Part shown: piece after piece, positions 1-6,555 of the stretch | How the letters are laid out: each line of letters opens with the position of its first letter | Numbering within the stretch: the first letter of the stretch is position 1 | Origin: Bacillota bacterium | GTDB lineage: Bacteria > Bacillota > Sulfobacillia > JABLXB01 | Assembly (NCBI GenBank): GCA_024653225.1 | Contig: JANLGA010000051.1 | Span: 2,376-13,303 of the forward strand | Direction of reading: 5' to 3' | Length of the DNA stretch: 10,928 nucleotides | The notes under the pieces: model-generated | What the model was told of the DNA's origin: nothing | What the model saw: only the letters and a program-made list of their open reading frames with translations | The model's database searches: none | Program-made: the position numbers and the translations under genes

Positions 1-1
1 C

Positions 2-613
2 CTGGTTTCGGGCAGGGGCTCCAACATGCAGGCCATAATCGAGGGGTGCCGCGCGGGCTCCATCCCCGCCGAGGTCGTGGTCGTCGTGAGCGACGTCGCC
101 TCGGCGCCGGCGCTGGAGAGGGCGCGCTCGTTCGGAGTGGAGGGGGTCTTCGTGGACCCGAACCGCTTCGCCGGGCGCCGCGAGTTCGACCGGGCCGTGC
201 TTCGGGCGCTCGAGGAAAGGCGTGTGGATCTCGTGCTGCTCGCGGGGTTCATGAGAATACTGGGGCCCGAGTTCGTCCGCGCGTTCAGGGGAAGGATGAT
301 GAACATCCACCCATCCCTACTGCCTGCGTTTCCCGGACTGGAGGCGCAACGGCAGGCCCTGGAGTACGGCGTGAAGTACAGCGGTTGCACTGTCCACTTC
401 GTGGATGAAGGGGTGGACACCGGGCCCATCATCCTGCAGGCGGTGGTGCCCGTGTCCGAGGACGACACGGCCGAGACGCTGGCGGAGAGGATCCTGGCGG
501 AGGAACACAGGATCTACCCGGAGGCTGTCAGGCTGTACGCCGAGGGAAGGTTGGCCGTCGAGGGGCGTCGCGTCAGAGTCCTGGCCGGGTCCGGGGGGAG
601 GCGGTCGGATTGA
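2..613 (+). CDS. purN: Phosphoribosylglycinamide formyltransferase, folate-dependent (5' end outside window)
   Basis: GAR transformylase transfers a formyl group from 10-formyltetrahydrofolate to glycinamide ribonucleotide, the third step of de novo purine synthesis in the cytoplasm. The open frame runs in from the window edge and begins LVSGRGSN, which matches the conserved N-terminal SGxGSN phosphate-binding segment, so only about 8-10 residues are missing. The ATG at position 26 lies inside the domain and is not the start. The signature NIHPSLLPAFPG, with the catalytic Asn and His, is encoded at about 302-337. The later GCTVHFVDEGVDTGPII segment, with the catalytic Asp, is at about 384-432. 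The gene ends at TGA 611-613, overlapping the purH start by 4 bases, which suggests translational coupling. The family assignment is firm; only the true start is unseen. Confidence 0.96.
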   Translation: MVSGRGSNMQAIIEGCRAGSIPAEVVVVVSDVASAPALERARSFGVEGVFVDPNRFAGRREFDRAVLRALEERRVDLVLLAGFMRILGPEFVRAFRGRMMNIHPSLLPAFPGLEAQRQALEYGVKYSGCTVHFVDEGVDTGPIILQAVVPVSEDDTAETLAERILAEEHRIYPEAVRLYAEGRLAVEGRRVRVLAGSGGRRSD

Positions 614-2160
614 TAGCGCGCGCCCTGGTCAGCGTGTATGACAAGACGGGACTCGTCAAGTTCGCGAGGGGCCTCGCCGACCTCGGGATCGAGTTGATCT
701 CCACGGGCGGCACGGCGCGGGCCTTGTCCGAGGCCGGGATCCGTGTGAAGCAGGTCTCGGAGGAAACCGGGTTTCCCGAGATACTCGGCGGACGGGTGAA
801 GACGCTTCACCCAAAGATCCACGGGGGCCTGCTGGCGGTCAGGGACGACCCCGAACACTTGAGGGAGCTGGCGGAAGCCGGGATCAGCCCGCTCGACATG
901 GTGGTCGTCAACCTGTATCCGTTCAAGGAAGTGGCTTCCAGCGGACGCGCGTCACTGAGGGACGTCATTGAGAACATTGACATCGGCGGACCGACGATGC
1001 TGCGGAGCGCGGCGAAGAACTACGCGAACGTGCTCGCGGTGTGCGACCCGGCCGATTACGATCCGGTACTCGCCGAAATTCGCGGCGGCCGCGTATCGGA
1101 CGATACCAGGCTCCGTCTCGCCGTGAAGGCCTTTTCCCACACGGCGCACTATGACGCCCTGGTATCGTGCTATCTGGGAAGACTGGCGGGGGTCGGTCCC
1201 CTCGACTTCCCTGCGGAGCTCACGCTACCGTTCGAGAGAGTGCGGGCCATGAGATATGGTGAGAACCCGCACCAGGTAGCGGCATTTTACAGGGAGCCGT
1301 TCACGCAAGGTCCGTGCGTGTCGTCGGCGGAGCAACTGCAGGGGAAGGACCTGTCCTACAACAACGTCGGCGACGCGGACACGGCTCTCAAGCTCGTCGC
1401 GGAGTTCGAGGCCCCCGCGGCGGCCGCCATCAAACATGCCAATCCCTGTGGGGTGGGCGTGGCGGATACGCCGGCGGAGGCGTTCGCCCGTGCGTACGAG
1501 TCGGACCCCGTCTCGATATTCGGCGGGATAATCGGGATGAACAGGGTCGTGGACGTGGAGACTGCGCGCCTGCTCGCCCCCGTGTTCCTGGAGGTCGTCA
1601 TCGCTCCGGGCTACGACGAAGGTGCCCTGGACATCCTCCGCCGCAAGAAGGACTTGAGACTCCTGGCGACAGGCGAGCCGCCCCCGACCCCGCGTCCGAC
1701 CCGCGCGTACGACTTGCGGAAAGTCGGGGGCGGCCTGCTCGTCCAAGAGGCCGACAGCGCGGTTGACGACCCCGGGGGTTGGAGGTGCGTGACTCATCGC
1801 GCCCCGTCTCCGGACGAGATGCGCGACTTGGTGTTCGGCTGGAAAGTGTGCAAGCACGTTAAGTCGAACGCAATCGTGATCGCGCGGTCCTTGCGGACGG
1901 TCGGCATCGGGGCGGGCCAGATGTCGAGGATCGGTGCCGCCCGCATCGCCATCGGCGCCGCGGGCGACAGGGCGAGGGGGGCGGTGATGGCGTCCGACGC
2001 GTTCTTCCCGTTCCCGGACGTCGTGGAGGAAGCGGCGCGAGCGGGGATAGCGGCGGTGGTGCAGCCGGGGGGCTCGGTCCGCGACGATGAATCCATTTCC
2101 GCCGCCGACCGTGCCGGGATGGCCATGATGTTCACCGGAGTTCGCCACTTCAGGCATTGA
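610..2160 (+). CDS. purH: Bifunctional AICAR formyltransferase / IMP cyclohydrolase
   Basis: PurH carries out the last two steps to IMP: formylation of AICAR by 10-formyltetrahydrofolate, then ring closure of FAICAR. The product is 516 residues, the usual length for the family. The N-terminal MGS-like cyclohydrolase domain shows SVYDKTG (8-14), STGGTA (31-36), GRVKTLHPKIHGG (61-73) and NIDIGGPTMLRSAAKN (122-137). The transformylase half shows RYGENPHQ (215-222), QGKDLSYNN (244-252) and IKHANPCG (274-281), in which K275-H276 is the catalytic Lys-His pair. It closes with ASDAFFPFPD (461-470) and QPGGSVRD (485-492). The start is TTG at 610, placed 8 bases after a GGAGG (597-601) within the end of purN. 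No ATG nearby preserves the conserved N terminus, so TTG is well supported. Confidence 0.97.
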   Translation: MIARALVSVYDKTGLVKFARGLADLGIELISTGGTARALSEAGIRVKQVSEETGFPEILGGRVKTLHPKIHGGLLAVRDDPEHLRELAEAGISPLDMVVVNLYPFKEVASSGRASLRDVIENIDIGGPTMLRSAAKNYANVLAVCDPADYDPVLAEIRGGRVSDDTRLRLAVKAFSHTAHYDALVSCYLGRLAGVGPLDFPAELTLPFERVRAMRYGENPHQVAAFYREPFTQGPCVSSAEQLQGKDLSYNNVGDADTALKLVAEFEAPAAAAIKHANPCGVGVADTPAEAFARAYESDPVSIFGGIIGMNRVVDVETARLLAPVFLEVVIAPGYDEGALDILRRKKDLRLLATGEPPPTPRPTRAYDLRKVGGGLLVQEADSAVDDPGGWRCVTHRAPSPDEMRDLVFGWKVCKHVKSNAIVIARSLRTVGIGAGQMSRIGAARIAIGAAGDRARGAVMASDAFFPFPDVVEEAARAGIAAVVQPGGSVRDDESISAADRAGMAMMFTGVRHFRH

Positions 2161-2170
2161 CCCGGGACCC

Positions 2171-2179
2171 GGGGGAGGT
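2171..2179 (+). promoter_or_regulatory. Ribosome binding site deciding the purD start
   Basis: A GGGGGAGGT run lies downstream of the TTG at 2157, so it cannot serve that codon. It leaves 10 bases to ATG 2190 and 4 bases to GTG 2184. Either start is possible, and they differ by only two residues (Val-Gln before MRILVVGGGG). The family N terminus favours the ATG. Confidence 0.6.
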
Positions 2180-2189
2180 CGTGGTGCAG

Positions 2190-3473
2190 ATGAGAATCCT
2201 CGTGGTCGGAGGCGGCGGGCGGGAGCACGCCCTTTGCTGGGCCCTGGCGCGGAGCCCGAGGGTTTCCCGGGTATACTGTGCCCCGGGAAATGCGGGCATT
2301 CGCGCGTCCTTCGAGTGCGCGGGAATTTCGCCCGACGACATTGACGGCCTGGCGGAATGGGCGAAGCGGGAGATGATAGATCTCACTGTGCCGGGGCCCG
2401 AGGCCCCGCTGATTTCCGGCATCGCCGACCGTTTCGCGGAACGCGGTCTCAAGGTGTTCGGACCCTCCGGGAAGGCCGCGATGATAGAGGGCAGCAAGTC
2501 GTTCGCAAAGGAACTGATGGCGAAAGTCGGGGTGCCCACGCCCCGGTTCGAGGTGTTCGACGACCCCGTCCGGGCGCGGCGACACGTGTCGGCCGTGGGA
2601 TGCCCGGTCGTCATCAAGGCCGACGGATTGGCCGCCGGCAAGGGCGTATCCGTCTGCTTCACCCCGGGCGAAGCCATGAAGGCAATCGAGGACGCCATGG
2701 AGAGGCGCGTGTTCGGGGCGGCCGGCAGCCGGATCGTCGTCGAGGAATTCGTTCGGGGCGAAGAGGCCACCCTCATGGCCGTCGCCGATGGGGACTTCGC
2801 CATCCCCCTTCAACCGGCGCGGGATCACAAGAGGGCGTTCGACGGCGACGTGGGCCCGAACACGGGAGGCATGGGGGCTTACAGCCCCATCCCTTCCCTG
2901 GATCGGGAGGCGGTCCGGGACATCTGCCGAACCATCGTGCGACCGGTGCTCGCCGAGCTCTTGCGGCGGGGAACGCGATACACCGGGGTCATCTACGCCG
3001 GATTGATGCTCACCGACCGGGGCCCGGTGGTGCTCGAGTTCAACGCGAGGTTCGGAGACCCGGAGACGCAGGTCGTGCTCCCCCTGCTGAAGACGGATCT
3101 CGCGGGGATCGTGATCGCCGCCGTGGAAGGCGAGCTGCCGCGCTGCAGCGTCGAGTGGGCCGACGGCGCCTCGGTCTGCGTGGTGATGGCGTCCGCCGGG
3201 TACCCCGGGCCCTGCGAGAAGGGAAAGCCGATCACCGGCCTAGAGCTTTTGGGCGGCCTCCCGCGGGTGCACGTCTTCCACGCCGGAACCGCCGAGGGCC
3301 CGCGGGGGGAGACGGTGACATCGGGCGGCAGGGTTCTCGGCGTGACCGCCACCGGCGAAACGCTCGCCGAGGCGCGTGACAGGGCGTACGACGCGGTCTC
3401 GTTCGTGAGATTCGAGGGCGCCCACTACAGGAGGGACATAGCGTCGGACGCCGCGGGACGCCCTGTGCATTGA
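2190..3473 (+). CDS. purD: Phosphoribosylamine-glycine ligase (GAR synthetase)
   Basis: PurD is an ATP-grasp ligase that joins phosphoribosylamine and glycine to form GAR, the second step of purine synthesis and the source of the PurN substrate. From ATG 2190 the protein is 427 residues, the family norm, and begins MRILVVGGGGREHAL. Other landmarks are APGNAG (31-36), the ATP-grasp segment KADGLAAGKG (143-152), DHKRAFDGDVGPNTGGMG (212-229) and the PurD signature RFGDPETQ (287-294), which supplies metal-binding residues. The frame is also open back to TTG 2157, which overlaps the purH stop and would add 11 residues with no family counterpart. I prefer 2190; GTG 2184 is also possible (see the binding-site entry). 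The gap after purH is 29 bases, so this is one operon. Confidence 0.96.
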   Translation: MRILVVGGGGREHALCWALARSPRVSRVYCAPGNAGIRASFECAGISPDDIDGLAEWAKREMIDLTVPGPEAPLISGIADRFAERGLKVFGPSGKAAMIEGSKSFAKELMAKVGVPTPRFEVFDDPVRARRHVSAVGCPVVIKADGLAAGKGVSVCFTPGEAMKAIEDAMERRVFGAAGSRIVVEEFVRGEEATLMAVADGDFAIPLQPARDHKRAFDGDVGPNTGGMGAYSPIPSLDREAVRDICRTIVRPVLAELLRRGTRYTGVIYAGLMLTDRGPVVLEFNARFGDPETQVVLPLLKTDLAGIVIAAVEGELPRCSVEWADGASVCVVMASAGYPGPCEKGKPITGLELLGGLPRVHVFHAGTAEGPRGETVTSGGRVLGVTATGETLAEARDRAYDAVSFVRFEGAHYRRDIASDAAGRPVH

Positions 3474-3490
3474 GTGGCCGCCGCGTTCAC

Positions 3491-3499
3491 GGGGGTGAT
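3491..3499 (+). promoter_or_regulatory. Ribosome binding site deciding the queT start
   Basis: GGGGGTGAT is the classic extended anti-16S match of Bacillota. It lies 3 bases before TTG 3503 and downstream of the alternative TTG 3470, which it therefore argues against. The same GGGGGTGAT sequence precedes ligA. Confidence 0.6.
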
Positions 3500-3502
3500 T
3501 CC

Positions 3503-4012
3503 TTGGGGAAGACAGGGAAGGGGACGGGACCTGCGGGGAGCGGCAGGCGGTTGGCCAGGATAGCGCTCATAGCCGGCTTGTACGCAGTGCTGACGGTAAT
3601 GCCGCCCTTCTCCGCGATGAGCTACGGCCCGATACAGGTGCGCGTGTCGGAGTGCCTGACGGTACTCCCCTACCTGTCCGCGGATGCGATCTACGGCCTG
3701 TGGTTGGGATGCATTGCGGCCAACCTGGGGAGCCCGTTTCTTCCCTGGGACGTCACGCTGGGCGCGGCCGCGACGCTCGTCGCGGGCTGCCTCACCCACC
3801 TGGCCCCGAATGAACTCCTCGCCCCGCTGCCGCCCGTCGTCGTCAACGCCCTGGTGGTTGCCATGTACGTGAGCGGATGGAGCCGCGCGTACCTGCCCAC
3901 CGCGCTTTACATAGCCCTCGGCGAATTCATTGCCTGCTACGTACTCGGATACCCGCTCCTGAGATTCATCTCCCGGAACGCCGCCGCGAGAAGGTATTTC
4001 GACCGGGAATAG
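3503..4012 (+). CDS. queT: QueT-family queuosine precursor transporter (ECF S component)
   Basis: This 169-residue membrane protein matches the QueT (DUF988) family, substrate-binding components of energy-coupling-factor transporters linked to uptake of queuosine precursors such as preQ1. After a basic N-terminal tail there are several hydrophobic helices. The most diagnostic segment is SYGPIQVRVSECLTVLPYLS (about 41-60), followed by a GLWLGCIAANLGSP stretch, a GAAATLVAG stretch and a PPVVVNALVV stretch, all in the order typical of the family. The energising module (EcfA, EcfA', EcfT) is not in the window; S components of this group usually share one encoded elsewhere. The start TTG 3503 sits 3 bases after GGGGGTGAT. 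An upstream TTG at 3470 overlaps the purD stop but lacks a suitable site. It lies 29 bases behind purD and is probably cotranscribed. Substrate is inferred from the family only. Confidence 0.82.
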   Translation: MGKTGKGTGPAGSGRRLARIALIAGLYAVLTVMPPFSAMSYGPIQVRVSECLTVLPYLSADAIYGLWLGCIAANLGSPFLPWDVTLGAAATLVAGCLTHLAPNELLAPLPPVVVNALVVAMYVSGWSRAYLPTALYIALGEFIACYVLGYPLLRFISRNAAARRYFDRE

Positions 4013-4065
4013 CGGTCGCGCGGCCAAGGCACACTGAGCCTAGTCTTACGGGGAGGCTCGGTGAG

Positions 4066-4494
4066 TTGACAGCTCTCGTTTTCGCCTGCGCGGCGGGTGT
4101 GCTCATGGCCGTCCAGGGGGTGCTCAACACCGGACTCGGCAGGGTCGTGGGTCTCTTGAAGGCCACGACGGCGGTGCACGCGGGCGGCCTCGCGGCCGTG
4201 CTGCTGTTGGTGCTCGTGCGCACAGGGCCCTCGCCGGGCGGATTCACGTCGGCCGGGTGGGTTTACTATCTTGGCGGCCCGATAGGGGTGGCCATAGTGT
4301 ACCTGGTGGCCGCCAGCATATCCAAGATCGGGGCGTGCGCGGCCACCACGGCCATAATAACAGGGCAGGTGGTCACGGCGGCCGCACTCGACCACTTCGG
4401 CCTGTTCGGCCTCAGCCGAGCCCCGTTTCACCCGTTCAAGCTCGCCGGAGTGGCGTTGCTGTCGCTTGGGGCGTGGATACTGCTGAGGAAGTGA
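4066..4494 (+). CDS. Single-domain DMT-superfamily transporter, YdcZ/DUF606 family
   Basis: The predicted product is a 142-residue integral membrane protein with about five hydrophobic segments. Family marks are GVLMAVQGVLNTGLGR (11-26), corresponding to the conserved Q-x2-x-N-x2-LGR region of DUF606, and a second half with GGPIGVAIVYLV (70-81), SKIGACAATTAIITGQ (86-101) and DHFGLFG (109-115), ending in a KLAGVALLSLGAWILLRK-like terminal helix. Proteins of this family have one such domain or two in tandem. Single-domain forms presumably act as dimers; their substrates are mostly unknown, so none is assigned. The start TTG 4066 follows a GGGGAGG-type site about 10 bases upstream. The frame stays open further upstream but would run into queT with non-conserved sequence. 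It starts 53 bases after queT, probably in the same transcript. Confidence 0.78.
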   Translation: MTALVFACAAGVLMAVQGVLNTGLGRVVGLLKATTAVHAGGLAAVLLLVLVRTGPSPGGFTSAGWVYYLGGPIGVAIVYLVAASISKIGACAATTAIITGQVVTAAALDHFGLFGLSRAPFHPFKLAGVALLSLGAWILLRK

Positions 4495-4526
4495 AGGCCG
4501 GCGGCGTGTTCAGCGGATCTCGGGCA

Positions 4527-4556
4527 TTGACGGGAGGATTCCCGCCGCAGTAAGAT
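4527..4556 (+). promoter_or_regulatory. Possible sigma-A promoter for the RseC-like gene
   Basis: TTGACG at 4527-4532 and TAAGAT at 4551-4556 are separated by 18 bases, a reasonable match to TTGACA-N17-TATAAT within a GC-rich 101-base gap. The spacer holds a short inverted repeat, CGGGA (4531-4535) and TCCCG (4540-4544), which could be chance. No terminator with a T-run is seen after the YdcZ-family gene, so readthrough is also possible. Confidence 0.4.
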
Positions 4557-4595
4557 GAAGCGAGCGCGACGTCTTCCCCCCGGGAGGTGGGATTG

Positions 4596-5009
4596 ATGAG
4601 AGAGAAAGGTCGAGTGCTCCGCGTCGAGGACGGATACGCGGTCGTCCGGATGGTCCGCTCCAAGGCGTGTTCCGCGTGCGGGGTGTGCAGCAACCTCTCG
4701 CCTGGGTCGGATGAAATGGAGATCAGGGCCCTGAACGTGGCTGGCGCGCGGCCGGGCGAAGTCGCCGAGGTCGAAGTGCGCACGCGCGGGGTCCTGCTCG
4801 CCGCCTTCATGTTGTACGGCCTCCCAATCGCGGCGGGGGTGCTCGGGTACGTGGGGGGCTCCCTGGCGGGTCGTCCGTACGGGATAGGCGGGGCCCTGGC
4901 GGCCTTCGGGTTGGCGTTCCCGGTCATCCGCGCGGTTGATAAGCGATTGGAGGGGAGACCGGGCTTCACCCCGGAGATCGTGGGCGTGGACCGGACCCCG
5001 GAGTATTGA
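4596..5009 (+). CDS. RseC/MucC-like membrane protein with CX2CX2C cluster
   Basis: The 137-residue product has the RseC/MucC layout. An N-terminal soluble part (1-60) contains a short beta-rich segment and a cysteine cluster (C25, C28, C31) in KACSACGVC. Two hydrophobic helices follow at about 65-87 and 89-108, then a short charged tail. In gammaproteobacteria RseC modulates sigma-E and helps reduce SoxR with the Rsx/Rnf electron-transfer complex. In clostridia-like bacteria relatives occur without that regulon, so a redox role, possibly through a metal or iron-sulfur centre, is inferred only. ATG 4596 sits 8 bases after GGAGG (4583-4587); GTG 4587 and TTG 4593 are in frame but less well placed. 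The last 44 bases overlap the convergent helicase-associated gene. Confidence 0.72.
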   Translation: MREKGRVLRVEDGYAVVRMVRSKACSACGVCSNLSPGSDEMEIRALNVAGARPGEVAEVEVRTRGVLLAAFMLYGLPIAAGVLGYVGGSLAGRPYGIGGALAAFGLAFPVIRAVDKRLEGRPGFTPEIVGVDRTPEY

Positions 5010-6555
5010 TCGCACCCCGGGCGCGTGTACCCGGTTTCGGCATGTAACCCTGCGAACGGTCAATCACGAGGTTGCCCGGTCCCATCTCGCCGACTATGAA
5101 TGGCTGCATTCGCTTGCACGCCTTGATCTCGCATGCCAGCTCCTCGGTATCACAGCGCAGCACCAGCGCGTCAACGAATTCCACCCTCCCGTATCTCTTC
5201 CACCACTCCTCGATCGAGTACCGGACATTCTGCGGGATCTCGTTCTTGGAGTGGGTTTCGAGGAATCTCATGACTGATTCCAGGTCGAGCCCTGAGGAGA
5301 ATCCCCGGCAGACGGATTTCCTGTTCATCCTGTAAATGAGGACCTTGTCCGGCTTGGCGAGGTCCGCGATCGCCTCTATGTTCCGCAGGACGGACGGGTC
5401 AATGTTCGGCGGGGTCAGGATCTCGAAAGTCCCCTGCACGAAGAACGATCGGTCGAGCGTGCCGACCGGGAATACATCGTCCGGATCGGGTGCGGCGGTC
5501 GGTTCCCCCGCCACGAGGCTCACGAACACCCGGCCCGGTCCGGTCAGCCTGATCGCTTCTCCCGAGTCGGAGCAGCCGGTGCACACCAGCCCGGCGTAGG
5601 CGAGCATGCGGAGCGACTTGTCGAGCCTCGTATCGAAGCCGTGCCACGAACGCTCCAGGCTGAGCGACTCCATCTGTGCGACGAGAGACTCGACGGAAAC
5701 CCACAATTCCTCGGGTACGTACGCCAGCATGGCGAGCGCGGTCCGGATGTCGGGGTCGGGACGGACCCACTCGTCGAAAAGGGCGGCAGCCAAGTCCCAG
5801 GCCTTCCAGGATGCGGACCGGGCAACCCATTCCTCTACCCTGGGCGACGGTTCGAGTGTGTGCTGAAGCGTCTCGGAAAACAGCCCCCTGGTCCTACAGT
5901 AATTGACTAGGAACGAGAGGTGCGCCGGGCCGGCCGCCTGGAACGCATCGCTCTCGTCGGGGAGATCGTCGGGGAGACCCAGCGACGATATTATGTCGCG
6001 TTGAGTCCTTCTGTAGATGCCTCCTCCCTGGACGACCCTGACCTGGTTCTTCCCCAGGTACGAGAGGAGCAGGTGGACGTGCCTCACGGGGAGGTACGGA
6101 TCGGGCTCGACGACCCTTGCGGGGGCGTCCACCGTCATCCGACCTATCATCGGCGGCAGGAAGACCCGCAGCAGCGGTTGCCTCAGGTCGTCGGGGACGA
6201 AATAAGTCTGCCTGTAGTTCTCGCGCCCCGTATACACGATTCCGGCCCTGACGAGGGTGTCCACCACCTTGGCCCCGTTCCGCCGCCACTTCCTGCTGAG
6301 CTCGTTGAGCTTCTGGTGGCATTTCTCCACGATGATCCCCGTTCCCCCCCCGCACAGCGCGATCATCTTGAGCGCCGTCAGCTCCTCGTCCGACAGGCCC
6401 GAGACTACGGTCTCCATGTACTCGGGGTCGCTTATGCGCTGCTCCAGGGCTGCGAGCAGCCCGGCCGTGACCGGACGGCCGTCGAGGCCGACATTCTTGG
6501 CTATCCGGAGCGCGTGCTGGGCGGGGGCCCTCTGGAGGCATTCCGACAGGGTCAT
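4966..6555 (-). CDS. Helicase-associated protein, putative partner of XPB
   Basis: This 529-residue cytoplasmic protein has no helicase motifs and no Walker A. Residues about 370-490 form a Helicase_C_3/XPB N-terminal-like domain: FFVQGTFEIL (371-380), YRM (408-410), SGL (421-423), a PQNV at 441-444 and RYGR (454-457). The spacing and key residues match the N terminus of the adjacent XPB. The first 130 residues look helical with short beta-like strands and could contain winged helices (for example SDEELTALKMIALCGGG, then a basic RKWRRNGAKVVDTLVRAG stretch), but this is my reading of the pattern. The tail after about 505 is Pro/Gly/Arg-rich and probably disordered. ATG 6555 overlaps the XPB stop (ATGA) and has AGGGGAG (6564-6570) 8 bases upstream, so the two are translationally coupled. 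Comparable neighbours of bacterial XPB occur in actinobacteria. The molecular function is unknown. Confidence 0.72.
   Translation of the reverse strand: MTLSECLQRAPAQHALRIAKNVGLDGRPVTAGLLAALEQRISDPEYMETVVSGLSDEELTALKMIALCGGGTGIIVEKCHQKLNELSRKWRRNGAKVVDTLVRAGIVYTGRENYRQTYFVPDDLRQPLLRVFLPPMIGRMTVDAPARVVEPDPYLPVRHVHLLLSYLGKNQVRVVQGGGIYRRTQRDIISSLGLPDDLPDESDAFQAAGPAHLSFLVNYCRTRGLFSETLQHTLEPSPRVEEWVARSASWKAWDLAAALFDEWVRPDPDIRTALAMLAYVPEELWVSVESLVAQMESLSLERSWHGFDTRLDKSLRMLAYAGLVCTGCSDSGEAIRLTGPGRVFVSLVAGEPTAAPDPDDVFPVGTLDRSFFVQGTFEILTPPNIDPSVLRNIEAIADLAKPDKVLIYRMNRKSVCRGFSSGLDLESVMRFLETHSKNEIPQNVRYSIEEWWKRYGRVEFVDALVLRCDTEELACEIKACKRMQPFIVGEMGPGNLVIDRSQGYMPKPGTRARGAINTPGSGPRPRSPG

Noticed and set aside
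2157..2189. TTG 2157 as the purD start, overlapping the purH stop
   Set aside because: It adds 11 residues absent from the family, and the strong ribosome binding site lies downstream of it.
1225..2828. Long minus-strand open frames opposite purH and purD (310 and 344 codons)
   Set aside because: They are antisense to clearly conserved genes, are rich in Arg, Gly, Pro and His, and show no recognisable domain. Such frames are expected in GC-rich DNA.
3474..3502. preQ1 riboswitch before queT
   Set aside because: The 29-base gap has no C-rich loop, pseudoknot partner or A-rich tail that I can recognise.
4531..4544. CGGGA/TCCCG hairpin as a transcription terminator after the YdcZ-family gene
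   Set aside because: The stem is only five pairs and no T-run follows.
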